From: Streptomyces dioscori | Lineage (GTDB): Bacteria; Actinomycetota; Actinomycetes; Streptomycetales; Streptomycetaceae | Assembly (NCBI RefSeq): GCF_003024195.1 | Contig: NZ_KZ679049.1 | Coordinates: 318,556-382,555, forward strand | DNA: 64,000 bases | Direction: 5' to 3' | Shown: piece after piece, positions 8,118 through 17,035 of the stretch | How positions within the stretch are numbered: the first letter of the stretch is position 1 | Layout of the letters: every line of letters begins with the position of its first letter | Translations under genes and position numbers: made by a program | The notes under the pieces: model-generated | Told to the model about the DNA's origin: nothing | What the model saw: the letters and a program-made list of their open reading frames with translations, nothing else | The model's database searches: none

Positions 8118-8849
8118 CTACTGGCGTACGTACAGGGGCTCGCCCGGTGGCGTCGCCTCGGCCGGCAGGAGTGCCAGGTCGAGGCCGCGCACCAGGCGGG
8201 CCCTCAGTGTCTCGTCGGCCGCGAGCCGCCGGGCGACGGCCTGCGCGGCGCCGGCCGGGTCGGCGGCCGGGTCCAGCACGAGGGCCAGGGTGCCGTCGGC
8301 CCGCCCGGGGCCGAGGTGGGCGCGCAGCACCAGGGGCTCGGCGGCGACCGCGGCGCGTACCGCGGCGACCACGGCGGGGTCGGCCAGCGGGTCCGTCGTC
8401 GTACGCCCCTCGGCGAGCGCCAGCAGCGCCGGTCCTGTCAGCTCGTACGCGACCGGTCCCGCCAGGTCCAGGACGACCGTGTCGGCCTTCTCGTGCGCGG
8501 CGGCCTGGAGGGCCTGGCGCAGGGGTACGGCGACGGGGCGGGCCGCCGGGTCCCAGCGGGCCAGCGACTCCGTGGAGGTGAAGGCGGGCAGCGCGGTGCG
8601 GTCGCCGGCCTTCAGGGTGGGGACGGCCATGTCGCTGGTCTTCTCGCGGCGCAGACCGTTCTCGTCCTCCTCGACCTCGCCGAGCACGGCGACGACCGGT
8701 ACGAGGAGCCGCGCGTCCTTGAGGGCCGCCAGGACGGGGCCGTGCGCGGACCTGTCCTCGGCCCAGGCCGCGAGCGCCGCGCTCAGCCGGGGGTCGGCGG
8801 AGCCGTCGTCGTCGGAGAAACCGGGGTCGGGGATGTTCTTGTTCGCCAC
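8118..8849 (-). CDS. SseB-family protein
   Basis: A soluble 243-residue protein with the SseB N-terminal domain pattern (LVPVVAVLGEVEEDE, later AVPTLKAGDRTALPAFTSTESLARW). SseB proteins are a widespread, poorly understood family whose founding member was linked to serine sensitivity in E. coli; no catalytic motif is visible. The start is a GTG giving MANKNIPDPGFSDDDG, the usual opening of streptomycete homologues. The longer open frame upstream is low complexity. It converges on the DUF1844 gene with a 29-nt gap. Confidence 0.8.
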   Translation of the reverse strand: MANKNIPDPGFSDDDGSADPRLSAALAAWAEDRSAHGPVLAALKDARLLVPVVAVLGEVEEDENGLRREKTSDMAVPTLKAGDRTALPAFTSTESLARWDPAARPVAVPLRQALQAAAHEKADTVVLDLAGPVAYELTGPALLALAEGRTTTDPLADPAVVAAVRAAVAAEPLVLRAHLGPGRADGTLALVLDPAADPAGAAQAVARRLAADETLRARLVRGLDLALLPAEATPPGEPLYVRQ

Positions 8850-9061
8850 GGGAGCCGAGCCTATCGGTGGCGCCCGCCCAGCTGATCCGCCGGGCCGACC
8901 GCTTGATCCGCCGGCCGACCGCGCGCTTTGCCCGTCCCTGCCCGCGCCTGTCCGTCCCGGAAACAGGCTGTTCACCGGACTCAGGGGTTTCTCAGCGATC
9001 CCTGACACGCTTCTCACACGCGTCTAACCGGGCGCACAGTGGCACGCCCCAGGCTCGCGGC

Positions 9062-10030
9062 ATGTTCCCTCACAGAGCACGCCGGCACGGTGACCGCCCG
9101 TCCCGCGCCAGGCCGCTCGGGCACGCGGCGATCGCCTCCCTCGTCCTGCTCGGCGCCACGGCCTCGGGGACGGTGTACGTGACGGCGCGGGCGCACGACG
9201 CCGGTGAACTCGTATCCTCCTCGGCGTCCCGGACGACAGCCACCAAGGAGGCGACCGTGGAACCTGTGACGGCACCCACGTCGGCGGAGCCCGCCTCCGT
9301 GTCCGGGGACGCGCTGCTCGCCGAGGCGATGGAGTCCGTCCCTGTGGAGGCCGGTGCGCGGCTGTCGGTGGCGGTGCTGGACACGGAGTCCGGGCTGAGC
9401 GCGGTGTACGGGGACGCGGCCTTCGACACCGCGAGCATCGTGAAGGCCGACATCCTGGCCGCGCTGCTGCTGCAGGCGCAGGACGCGGGGCGGGAGCTCA
9501 CCGCGCAGGAGAGGACGTACGCCTCCGCGATGATCCGCGACAGCGACAACGCGTCCGCCACCGCGCTGTGGAAGGCGATCGGTCAGGCGCGGGGGCTGGC
9601 GGCGGCCAACGCGCGTCTCGGCCTCGACGACACCGAGGGCGGCGACGGAGCGCTGTGGGGACTGACGCAGACCACGGCCGCCGATCAACTCACCCTGCTG
9701 GGGCAGGTGTTCGGGGATACGGCCGACTCGGAGCTGGACGCGGGCTCCCGGTCGTATCTGCGGGGGCTGATGGGTGACATCGCCGCGGGGCAGGACTGGG
9801 GGGTGTCGGCCGCGGGGCCGGCCGGGTTCGCCCTGAAGAACGGGTGGCTGCCGCGGACCGCGACCGGACTGTGGGACATCAACAGCGTCGGGCGGGTGGA
9901 GGCGGACGGCCGCGAGTACCTCGTCGCGGTGCTGTCGGACGGCAACTCCACGAAGGCCGAGGGGATCTCGATGGTGGAGGCGGCGGCGAAGGCCGCAGTG
10001 CGCGCCCTGACGGAGCCCTCCGAGAACTGA
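9062..10030 (+). CDS. Exported serine hydrolase of the class A beta-lactamase fold
   Basis: A 322-residue protein with an N-terminal signal or anchor segment (AAIASLVLLGATASGTVYV, about 22-40). The penicillin-recognising serine hydrolase fold follows: Ser125-x-x-Lys128 in TASIVKAD, Ser-Asp-Asn at 161-163, and LysAsnGly at 259-261 in the place of the KTG box. The essential omega-loop glutamate of true class A lactamases is not obvious. A cell-wall peptidase or esterase-like hydrolase is therefore as likely as antibiotic resistance. Its substrate is unknown. No clear ribosome site precedes the ATG. It converges with the mycosin gene. Confidence 0.82.
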   Translation: MFPHRARRHGDRPSRARPLGHAAIASLVLLGATASGTVYVTARAHDAGELVSSSASRTTATKEATVEPVTAPTSAEPASVSGDALLAEAMESVPVEAGARLSVAVLDTESGLSAVYGDAAFDTASIVKADILAALLLQAQDAGRELTAQERTYASAMIRDSDNASATALWKAIGQARGLAAANARLGLDDTEGGDGALWGLTQTTAADQLTLLGQVFGDTADSELDAGSRSYLRGLMGDIAAGQDWGVSAAGPAGFALKNGWLPRTATGLWDINSVGRVEADGREYLVAVLSDGNSTKAEGISMVEAAAKAAVRALTEPSEN

Positions 10031-10076
10031 GGCTCGCCGCAGGTCGCTGAGGCTTACGGGATGTCGGAGTGGCGGC

Positions 10077-11285
10077 TTACGGGGTGTCGGGGTGGCGGGG
10101 CCGTCTGCTGCCTCGCCAGAGGATGGTCGCCATGACGAGGAGGACGCCGCCGACGCTGCCCGCCAGGGGGCCTGCCCAGGCGGTCGAGGGTCCGTCGTCC
10201 TCGGCGGTGTCGGGGCCCTTGCCGAAGTACTGGTCGGAGTTGGCCGCCGCCCTCAGGTTCTCCGGCTTCAGACCGGCCGCCGCCTTGATGGCGGCCGCCG
10301 GGTCCACGAAGCCGTATCCCAGGGAGTCGTCACGGCCGCCGGAGGGTGCGTTGCGGGCCGTGTCCTCAAGGAGGTCCTTGATCTGCGCCGGGGACAGCCC
10401 GGGGTGCGCGGCCTTGACCAGGGCGACGGCCCCGGAGACGAAGGCCGAGGCGGCGCTGGTGCCCCAGCCCTCGTAGTACTTGCGGTCCGGATCGGCTATC
10501 ACCACGTCGACGCCGGGGGCGCTGACCGTGGCGTACCAGCGGCGGGTGGAGAACGAGGCGCGGGTCCCGTAGCGGTCGACGGCGGTCGCGGCGATCACAC
10601 CCGGGTAGGCCGCCGGGTACGAGATGTGGTCGCCCTTCTCGCCGCCGTTGCCGGCCGAGGCGATGACGGCGGCGCCCTTCTTCAGGGCGTACTGCACGGC
10701 GGCGTCCTCGGCGGGCTCCGGGTGGGCGGACTTGGAGTCGTCGCCGAGGGAGAGGTTGATGACGTCGGCGCCGTGGTCCGCGGCCCAGCGGATGCCTTCG
10801 GCGAGGGCGTTGCCGCGGGTGTTGCGGGCCTTGCCGCGGGCCGAGTCGCCGTCTTCGAGGATCACGCGGACCGGGAGGATCTTCGCCTCGGGGGCGATGC
10901 CCATGACTCCCTCGTCGCTGCCCGAGCCGTGTCCGTGGCCCGCGATGATGCCGGCCATCGCCGTGCCGTGCCGGGCCCAGGGGCGGTCTCCGCGGCCGGC
11001 GCCGAAACCGACCATGTCCTTGCCGTCGAGGACGTTGCCCGCGAGGTCGGGGTGTTCGTCGTCGACACCCGTGTCGAGGACGGCGACGGTGATGCCCGCG
11101 CCCTTCGTCGTCTGCCACGCCTCGGTCGTGTGCATCGCCTCCAGCGCCCACTGCTTGGCGCGGATGCCGTCGGCGTGGGCGGCGGTGGAGGGCAGGAGGG
11201 CGAGGCCCGCGGCCAGCGTGACGACCAGCAGGCCCCTCGCGCGGGGCGGCGCTCCGCGGGCTCCGCGCGGGGTCCGGGGGCTCAT
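10077..11285 (-). CDS. Mycosin-like membrane-anchored subtilisin-family protease
   Basis: An S8 serine protease of 402 residues with a signal peptide (LLVVTLAAGLALLPSTAAHA). The catalytic triad is intact: Asp71 in VAVLDTGVD, His106 in RHGTAMAG and Ser277 in GTSAASAFVSGA, with oxyanion Asn213 in SAGNGG. A C-terminal transmembrane helix (GGVLLVMATILW) ends in a basic tail. This layout matches mycosins (MycP), the proteases of type VII secretion loci, but no esx or ecc gene is in the window, so it is an orphan copy. Its start overlaps the stop of the upstream proline-rich gene by ATGA, so the two are co-translated and probably act together. Confidence 0.9.
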   Translation of the reverse strand: MSPRTPRGARGAPPRARGLLVVTLAAGLALLPSTAAHADGIRAKQWALEAMHTTEAWQTTKGAGITVAVLDTGVDDEHPDLAGNVLDGKDMVGFGAGRGDRPWARHGTAMAGIIAGHGHGSGSDEGVMGIAPEAKILPVRVILEDGDSARGKARNTRGNALAEGIRWAADHGADVINLSLGDDSKSAHPEPAEDAAVQYALKKGAAVIASAGNGGEKGDHISYPAAYPGVIAATAVDRYGTRASFSTRRWYATVSAPGVDVVIADPDRKYYEGWGTSAASAFVSGAVALVKAAHPGLSPAQIKDLLEDTARNAPSGGRDDSLGYGFVDPAAAIKAAAGLKPENLRAAANSDQYFGKGPDTAEDDGPSTAWAGPLAGSVGGVLLVMATILWRGSRRPRHPDTP

Positions 11286-13672
11286 GACGGCTTCTCCGTG
11301 GCCGAGTCGACGGTCTTGCGGAGGCTGCGCTCGACGCGGTCGGCGAGGCCCTGCGCGTCGTGGCCGAGGCCCGCCTGGGCGGGCGCGGTGGTGGCGCCGG
11401 CCTTCATCGCGTCCGCGGCGGGCTGCGGCTCGCCGACGGGACGGCCGTCGGCGAAGCCGGAGACCGCGTAGGTGACGACCGGGGCGTCGGTCAGGACCGA
11501 CAGGGCCCACGACGCGCGCTGGCCGTCACCGAAGCCCTCGGCGACGGTGCCCTTCGCCGCGTACGTACGGGGCATGAGGTCGCCCCGGCTGTCGAGCTTC
11601 TGCTCCTCGAAGCGGCGGTGCAGTACGGCCATGGCGGCGGAGTCCGCCTTCGTGAACAGCAGGCCGACCGTGGTGACGTGGCTGCGGGTCGCGTCCGTGT
11701 ACGTGGCCCGCAGGAGGCGCAGGCAGCCGGCGGGCGCGAGGGCCTTCTGCAGGAGCGGGTCGAAGGCGTCGCCGCAGCCGCTGTCGGGGGCGACGGCGAT
11801 ACGGGTCCAGGTGCGGTCGGAGCCGCCGGGGCCCGCGCCGTCGCCCTTGACCGTGGGCGGGAAGAGTTCGTCGACGGGCACGCTGTGCCAGAGGTCGCCG
11901 GCCGCGGTGAACGCGTCCGGCTTCCCGGCTCCGTCCGAGCTGTCCCCGGTGAGCCAACTCCCGGTCAGCGCACCGCCGATGAGCCCGAGCCCCAGCACCA
12001 CGCAGGCCGCGGCGGCGGCCACGCTGCTGCGCCGGCGGGGGCCCGTCGGACGCACCCGCGCGGTGTCGGCGTCGTACGTGTCCGGGTCCGCGAGGGACAC
12101 GAACGGCCTGAGCGGCGGCTCGGCGGGGGGCGCGGGTGCGTGCCGGACCGCACCCGCGAAGGGCTCCCCGGTGAAGGACTCCCCGATGAACGGCTCACCG
12201 GGCCCGGACATCGCCCTGCCGGACGGAGCCGTACGCGGCGGCGCCGGGGCAGGCTCGGCGGGAACGGGCCGCAACCGGGTCGTGGTCTCCGACGGAGGCT
12301 GCGCGTCCGCCCCACCCCGCCCCACGAAGGCCTGATGGGCCCCGGGCACCGGCGGCGGCGCGAAGGCCCGCAACGACGGCCCGCCACCGGCCCCCTGACC
12401 GACGTCATCACCGGCCGCACGGGACTCGCTCCGGTCGGGTCGCTGCCCTGAGGTGCCACCGGCCGTTCGGGGCTCGGCCCGATCGGCGCCGGGCCGTTGC
12501 GCGTAGCCGCCGCCGACCCCTCCGGGCGCGCCCGGAGGACGGGCCGGGGCCGCACCGGACCACTGCGTGCTGTCGCCACCAGCCGCTCCGGCGACGGGCC
12601 GCGGCGCGGTGTCGCCACCGGCCGCCCGGGACTCGCCCCGAGCGGCGCCGGGCCGCTGCGCGGAGCTGCCGTCGGCGGCTCCGGGCGCGGTCGCAGGACG
12701 AGCTGGGGCCCCGCCAAGCCACTGCGCGGCGTCGCCGCCCACCGCACGGGACTCGGCCCGATCGGGGGCGGGCCGTCGCGCGAAGTCAGCGCCCGGCGCT
12801 CCGAGCTCGGTCGTACGGGGCTCGGTTCGGTCGGTGCCGGGGCGTTGCGCGGTGTCGGCGGTGTTTGTCCGGGGCTTCGTCGCCGGGCGGGGCGGCCGTT
12901 CCGGGTCGTTCGGCGGCGTGGGGTGCGGGGCGCTCGTGGGACGTGGTGGGACCTCGGGGCGTCGGGTGGTCGACGGGGCGCCGGGTTCGTTCGCGGGGCG
13001 GAGCGGGAAATCCTGCTGGTCGGAACGCGGGGGCCGCCCGGGAGTCGTGCCCGGACCCGACTGCGTACCCCCTGCGTCCGCCGGACGCGCGGCGGAACGC
13101 GACGGGGGCTGTGCCGAGGGGACGCCCGGTGCGGCGCTCGACCACTCGGCGCCTGCCATGGGGGCACGCGGCTCCGTCGTGGGGCGCGCTGGGGCAGCGG
13201 CACGGGCCGCGTCCGCCCCGGTGCCGGGGCGCGGCGTGACGCCCGCCCACTCGGCGTTCCCCGGAGGGGCCGGCGGAGTGTCCGGGTAGCGGGTCGAAGC
13301 CTGCGGGGGCGAGGCCGTCTCAGGAAGGGGGCGCTGTCCGCTCTCGCCGGGGCGGAGGTTCGGGAAGCGCGTTGTTCCGGTGGGCGCCGCTTCCTCGGAG
13401 GTGCGCGGTCGCGGCGGCGCCCCGACAGGGCGGCGCGGTCCGAACCAGCCGCCCCCGGTGGACTCCCCGCCATCACGATCCGAGGCCGAGGCCGCCTTCG
13501 ACGTCGAAGGCGAAGGCGAAGGCGAAGGCGAGGGTGCAGGCGGTCGCCGGTCCGTGTTTCCGGGCCACTCCGAAGGGTCGCGGTCACCGTCCGCCGCAGG
13601 CGTCCCCGCAGGCGTCCCCGGCGGCGTCGCCGGACGCGGAGGAATGGAGGCGCGGCGCGCTTCCGTGCTCAT
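11282..13672 (-). CDS. Large proline-rich, repeat-containing single-pass membrane protein
   Basis: A 796-residue protein of unknown function. Residues 1 to about 560 are low complexity and rich in Pro, Ala, Arg and Gly. They include degenerate repeats of the type RAESRAxGGDxAQ, RGESRAAGGDTAP and RSESRAAGDDVGQ. A single transmembrane helix follows (SVAAAAACVVLGLGLIGGAL), then a compact extracytoplasmic domain of about 200 residues (SGCGDAFDPLLQKALAPAGC) with a likely disulfide. The topology is cytoplasmic disordered tail plus external domain. It is coupled by ATGA to the mycosin gene, suggesting a partner or substrate role. Its N-terminal repeats are encoded by GC-extreme DNA, so length may vary between strains. 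Confidence 0.8.
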   Translation of the reverse strand: MSTEARRASIPPRPATPPGTPAGTPAADGDRDPSEWPGNTDRRPPAPSPSPSPSPSTSKAASASDRDGGESTGGGWFGPRRPVGAPPRPRTSEEAAPTGTTRFPNLRPGESGQRPLPETASPPQASTRYPDTPPAPPGNAEWAGVTPRPGTGADAARAAAPARPTTEPRAPMAGAEWSSAAPGVPSAQPPSRSAARPADAGGTQSGPGTTPGRPPRSDQQDFPLRPANEPGAPSTTRRPEVPPRPTSAPHPTPPNDPERPPRPATKPRTNTADTAQRPGTDRTEPRTTELGAPGADFARRPAPDRAESRAVGGDAAQWLGGAPARPATAPGAADGSSAQRPGAARGESRAAGGDTAPRPVAGAAGGDSTQWSGAAPARPPGAPGGVGGGYAQRPGADRAEPRTAGGTSGQRPDRSESRAAGDDVGQGAGGGPSLRAFAPPPVPGAHQAFVGRGGADAQPPSETTTRLRPVPAEPAPAPPRTAPSGRAMSGPGEPFIGESFTGEPFAGAVRHAPAPPAEPPLRPFVSLADPDTYDADTARVRPTGPRRRSSVAAAAACVVLGLGLIGGALTGSWLTGDSSDGAGKPDAFTAAGDLWHSVPVDELFPPTVKGDGAGPGGSDRTWTRIAVAPDSGCGDAFDPLLQKALAPAGCLRLLRATYTDATRSHVTTVGLLFTKADSAAMAVLHRRFEEQKLDSRGDLMPRTYAAKGTVAEGFGDGQRASWALSVLTDAPVVTYAVSGFADGRPVGEPQPAADAMKAGATTAPAQAGLGHDAQGLADRVERSLRKTVDSATEKPS

Positions 13673-13861
13673 GCACCCCCCGTTTCCTCGACCCCGGACG
13701 ACCGAGACTGACCGAAGGAACCCCTCCGGATCCGTTCCCCGCTTGCGTGCGCGTCACTCTACGGGCTGACGCCATGCCCGTGGGAACCAGTCCGCAGGCC
13801 CGGGGCATCTGCCCGGAACGTCCCCCTACCCTGCGGTAATCCGGTCTGGCAGGCTTCGCAC

Positions 13862-15064
13862 ATGACAGCCCGCGCCGCAGACCGAGCCCGATACGACCGG
13901 GCCACCGCCCACCTCGACGCCCCCGTCGCGATCGTGGACCTGGAGGCCTTCGACGCCAACGCGGACGACCTCGTCCGGCGGGCGGCGGGCAAACCCGTAC
14001 GCGTCGCGAGCAAGTCGGTGCGCTGCCGGGCCCTGCTCGAACGCGTCCTCGCCCGCGACGGTTTCGCCGGACTGATGTCCTACACGCTCGACGAGTCGCT
14101 GTGGCTGGCCCGCTCCGGTTTCGACGACGTACTGCTCGCCTACCCGTCCGCCGACCGGACCGCGTACGCGACACTCACCGGTGATCCCAAACTCGCCGCC
14201 GCCGTGACCGTCATGATCGACGACCCTGCGCAGTTGCAACTGATCGACGACGCTAGGGACGGCGGACGCGAAGAGGTGCGCGTCTGCCTGGAGTTGGACA
14301 CCGCGCTGAAGATGTTCGGCGGCCGGGTCCGCGTCGGCGCCCGCCGCTCGCCCCTGTACTCCGCCGCCCAGGTCGCCGACATGGCGCGTACGGTCGCCCG
14401 CCGGCCCGGTTTCCGGCTCGTCGGGATCATGGCGTACGAGGGACACATCGCCGGGGTGGGCGACGCCCTGCGGGGGCGCCCTTTGCGGTCGCGTGCGATC
14501 CGGCTGATGCAGGCGACGGCCCGCAAGGAGCTGGCGCAGCGCCGCGCGGACGTCGTGCGGGCGGTCCGGGCGGTCGCGCCGGACCTGGAGTTCGTCAACG
14601 GCGGTGGCACGGGCAGTGTCCAGCACACCGCGGCCGAGGACTCGGTGACGGAGATCGCGGCGGGATCGGGGCTGTACGTCCCACGTCTCTTCGACAACTA
14701 CACGTCGTTCAGCGGGCGTCCGGCCGCGCTCTTCGCGCAGCCCGTCGTGCGCCGGCCGGGCGTCGGCGTGGTGACGGTCCTCGGCGGCGGCTACCCGGCG
14801 TCGGGCGCCCCCGGCCCCGACCGGCTGCCGGTGCCGTACCTCCCCGAGGGGTTGAAGTACGACTCCCAGGAGGGCGCGGGCGAGGTGCAGACGCCCCTGC
14901 TCGGCTCGCCCGCCGACGATCTGCTGATCGGCGACAAGGTGTGGTTCCGGCACGCGAAGGCCGGGGAGCTGTGCGAGCGGTTCGACGTGCTGCATCTCGT
15001 GGAGGGCGACAGGGTGACGGCGTCGGTGCCGACGTACCGCGGCGAGGGTCACACGTTCCTCTAG
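13862..15064 (+). CDS. PLP-dependent amino acid deaminase/aldolase (alanine racemase fold)
   Basis: A 400-residue protein with an N-terminal alanine-racemase-type TIM barrel. The likely pyridoxal-phosphate lysine is Lys51 in VRVASKSVRCRALL. D-threonine-aldolase-like features follow: YTLDESLWLARSGFDDVLLAYP, then the phosphate-binding FVNGGGTGS. A C-terminal beta domain ends with HAKAGELCERFDVLHLVEGD. Members act on D-amino acids or beta-hydroxy amino acids; the exact substrate is not predictable. The ATG has a GGCAGG element eight nt upstream. It is divergent from the proline-rich gene and has no operon partner. Confidence 0.85.
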   Translation: MTARAADRARYDRATAHLDAPVAIVDLEAFDANADDLVRRAAGKPVRVASKSVRCRALLERVLARDGFAGLMSYTLDESLWLARSGFDDVLLAYPSADRTAYATLTGDPKLAAAVTVMIDDPAQLQLIDDARDGGREEVRVCLELDTALKMFGGRVRVGARRSPLYSAAQVADMARTVARRPGFRLVGIMAYEGHIAGVGDALRGRPLRSRAIRLMQATARKELAQRRADVVRAVRAVAPDLEFVNGGGTGSVQHTAAEDSVTEIAAGSGLYVPRLFDNYTSFSGRPAALFAQPVVRRPGVGVVTVLGGGYPASGAPGPDRLPVPYLPEGLKYDSQEGAGEVQTPLLGSPADDLLIGDKVWFRHAKAGELCERFDVLHLVEGDRVTASVPTYRGEGHTFL

Positions 15065-15135
15065 GCCCCGAGGCACCCGTTCCTGTGGTCCGGGCCCGGA
15101 GGGACGCCACCCGGGCCGGGGACACCGGCGGGGCG

Positions 15136-16104
15136 CTACTGCGTGGGTCCGATGCTGCTGCCCACGCCCCCGCCGGTGTCCGCGTCGCCGACGGGCCGGA
15201 TCCCCTTGGTGATCCGGTCCATGTCGGCGAGCGGCGGCCCCTCCGCGCCCGCGTCGAAGACGTACCGCACCATGACCAGCGACTCCGAGCCGACGCTGGA
15301 CGGGAACGCCATCGACTGGACGTAACCGCCGGGCCCCGCCTCGGTCCTGACACGCCAGCGCACGAAGTACCCGGTGCGCCCAGCGACCGCGACCTGGCCC
15401 TGCTCTACCAGCCGGTGGGACGTGATGCCGTGGAAGGGCCGCTCGTCGATCTTGTTGCGGTCGTACGCCAGATCGGCCGCGTCGGAGATGTCGTCCCGGG
15501 CGAGCGCCGCGGTGGACTTCTCGTCGTTCGCGGTCACCGTGCGCGAGAAGACCGTGCCGTGGCGGCAGAGGCCGTCGTCGCCCGGACAGTCGTACGTCCC
15601 TGGTGTGGTCATCACGACATCGGTGTCGGACACGTTCTCGGGCCTGGCCCAGCCGTCGAGGAGGGGCAGGGTGATGCCGTTCAGCTCGTCCACGACGCGG
15701 CCGGGATCGGCGGACGGCTCCGGGGCGGCCTCCGAGGAAGAGGACGAGGACGGCGGGTCCGCCGGTACGGAGGTCGTGGGCGCGGCTATCGCCCCGGGGT
15801 CGCCGTCGCCGTCGTCCTTGCTCAGGACGACGGCACCCGTGACGATGGCCGCGACCAGGACGGCCGCCGCGGTGGTGAGGGCGACCGCCTTCGCCCGTCC
15901 GGAGCCGTCGGCCGCCGGCATGGGCACCGTCGGGGCGGGACCGTACGACTGCGGGTGCGACTGCTGCAGTTGCTGCTGTTGGTGTCCCTGCTGCTCTGTC
16001 CCGGGGGCTCGGCGGTGCTCGGTCCAGGCGGTCCCGTCCCACCAGCGCTCCGTGTGCGGGGCGGAGGGGTCCCGGTACCAGCCGGGCGGGGTCGTCATAC
16101 TCAT
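15136..16104 (-). CDS. DUF2510 membrane protein with an external domain
   Basis: A 322-residue protein opening with the DUF2510 module (PPGWYRDPSAPHTERWWDGT), a short Trp-rich domain common on actinobacterial membrane proteins. A Gln-rich linker (EQQGHQQQQLQQSH) precedes one transmembrane helix (VALTTAAAVLVAAIVTGAVVL). A Ser/Glu-rich stalk and an extracytoplasmic domain of about 190 residues follow (CPGDDGLCRHGTVFSR, with paired cysteines). No enzymatic motif is seen. An alternative ATG two codons downstream is possible. The function is unknown; an envelope-stress or adhesion role would be speculation. Confidence 0.82.
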   Translation of the reverse strand: MSMTTPPGWYRDPSAPHTERWWDGTAWTEHRRAPGTEQQGHQQQQLQQSHPQSYGPAPTVPMPAADGSGRAKAVALTTAAAVLVAAIVTGAVVLSKDDGDGDPGAIAAPTTSVPADPPSSSSSSEAAPEPSADPGRVVDELNGITLPLLDGWARPENVSDTDVVMTTPGTYDCPGDDGLCRHGTVFSRTVTANDEKSTAALARDDISDAADLAYDRNKIDERPFHGITSHRLVEQGQVAVAGRTGYFVRWRVRTEAGPGGYVQSMAFPSSVGSESLVMVRYVFDAGAEGPPLADMDRITKGIRPVGDADTGGGVGSSIGPTQ

Positions 16105-16148
16105 CCCGGCACTCTAGGACGTGTCCGGCGCGGGCACAGGGCCGTCCG

Positions 16149-16216
16149 CCCGACGGGCCTGCGGTGGTGTCCCGACAGGCCCTGGGGCGGTGTCCCGACG
16201 GGCCCTACAGCGGTGT
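16149..16216. repeat. Short tandem repeat at the 3' end of the SDR gene
   Basis: Three imperfect 22-23 nt units beginning CCCGACGGGCCT, CCCGACAGGCCCT and CCCGACGGGCCCT lie end to end, each followed by a GGCGGTGT-like segment. The last unit runs into the final codons of the SDR gene. They are probably slippage-derived; no function is evident. Confidence 0.5.
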
Positions 16217-17035
16217 GACGTACGCGCCCGAGATCCCGCCGTCCACCAGGAAGTCCGTGGCGTTGACGAACGAGGAGTCGTCGCTGGCGAGGAAGGCCAC
16301 CGCGGCGGCGATCTCGTCCGCCTCCGCGAACCGCCCGAGCGGGATGTGCACGAGCCGTCGCGCGGCCCGCTCCGGGTCCTTGGCGAACAGCTCCTGGAGA
16401 AGGGGGGTGTTGACCGGCCCGGGGCACAGGGCGTTGACCCGGATGCCCTCGCGGGCGAACTGCACGCCCAGCTCACGGGTCATCGCCAGCACGCCGCCCT
16501 TGGACGCGGTGTACGAGATCTGCGAGGTCGCGGCGCCCATCCGGGCCACGAAGGACGCGGTGTTGATGATGGACCCCTTGCCCTGGCGCCGCATGTAGGG
16601 GATCGCGGCCTTGCAGCACAGGTACACGGAGGTGAGGTTGACCTCCTGGACGCGCTTCCAGGCCTCCAGCCCGGTCTCCAGGATCGAGTCGTCGTCGGGC
16701 GGTGAGATGCCCGCGTTGTTGAAGGCGATGTCGACGGACCCGTAGGTGTCGTTCGCGGTCCGGAAGAGCTCTTCGACCTGGTCGGGGTCGGTGACGTCCA
16801 CCTTGACGAAGATCCCGCCGATCTCCTCCGCGGCGGCCCGGCCCCGGGTCTCGTCGACGTCGCCGCAGACGACATGGGCGCCCTCGGAGGCGAGCCGGCG
16901 CGCGGTGGCGAGGCCGATCCCGCTGCCCGCGCCCGTGATGACGGCGGTACGGCCGACGAGGCGGCGGCAGACGACGGCGTCGGTCGATGAGGCCGTCGAG
17001 GCGGCCGTCGAGGCGGCCGGGGTCGATGAGGTCAC
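16205..17035 (-). CDS. Short-chain dehydrogenase/reductase (SDR)
   Basis: A classical SDR of 276 residues. The NAD(P)-binding motif TGAGSGIG is at 34-41, NNAG at 106-109, and the catalytic set is Ser161, Tyr175 and Lys179 (YTASK). An acidic residue after beta-2 (CGDVDE) favours NAD over NADP. The N-terminus has an extra Ser/Thr/Ala-rich 25 residues. The GTG start overlaps the aldehyde dehydrogenase stop (GTGA), so it is the third gene of the glnA4-type operon. The operon suggests that it oxidises a gamma-glutamylated alcohol to an aldehyde; that substrate is inferred from neighbours, not from the sequence. Confidence 0.9.
   Translation of the reverse strand: MTSSTPAASTAASTASSTDAVVCRRLVGRTAVITGAGSGIGLATARRLASEGAHVVCGDVDETRGRAAAEEIGGIFVKVDVTDPDQVEELFRTANDTYGSVDIAFNNAGISPPDDDSILETGLEAWKRVQEVNLTSVYLCCKAAIPYMRRQGKGSIINTASFVARMGAATSQISYTASKGGVLAMTRELGVQFAREGIRVNALCPGPVNTPLLQELFAKDPERAARRLVHIPLGRFAEADEIAAAVAFLASDDSSFVNATDFLVDGGISGAYVTPL

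Noticed and set aside
9062..10030. Calling the serine hydrolase an antibiotic-resistance beta-lactamase
   Set aside because: The SxxK and SDN motifs are shared by cell-wall hydrolases, and the class A omega-loop glutamate is not evident.
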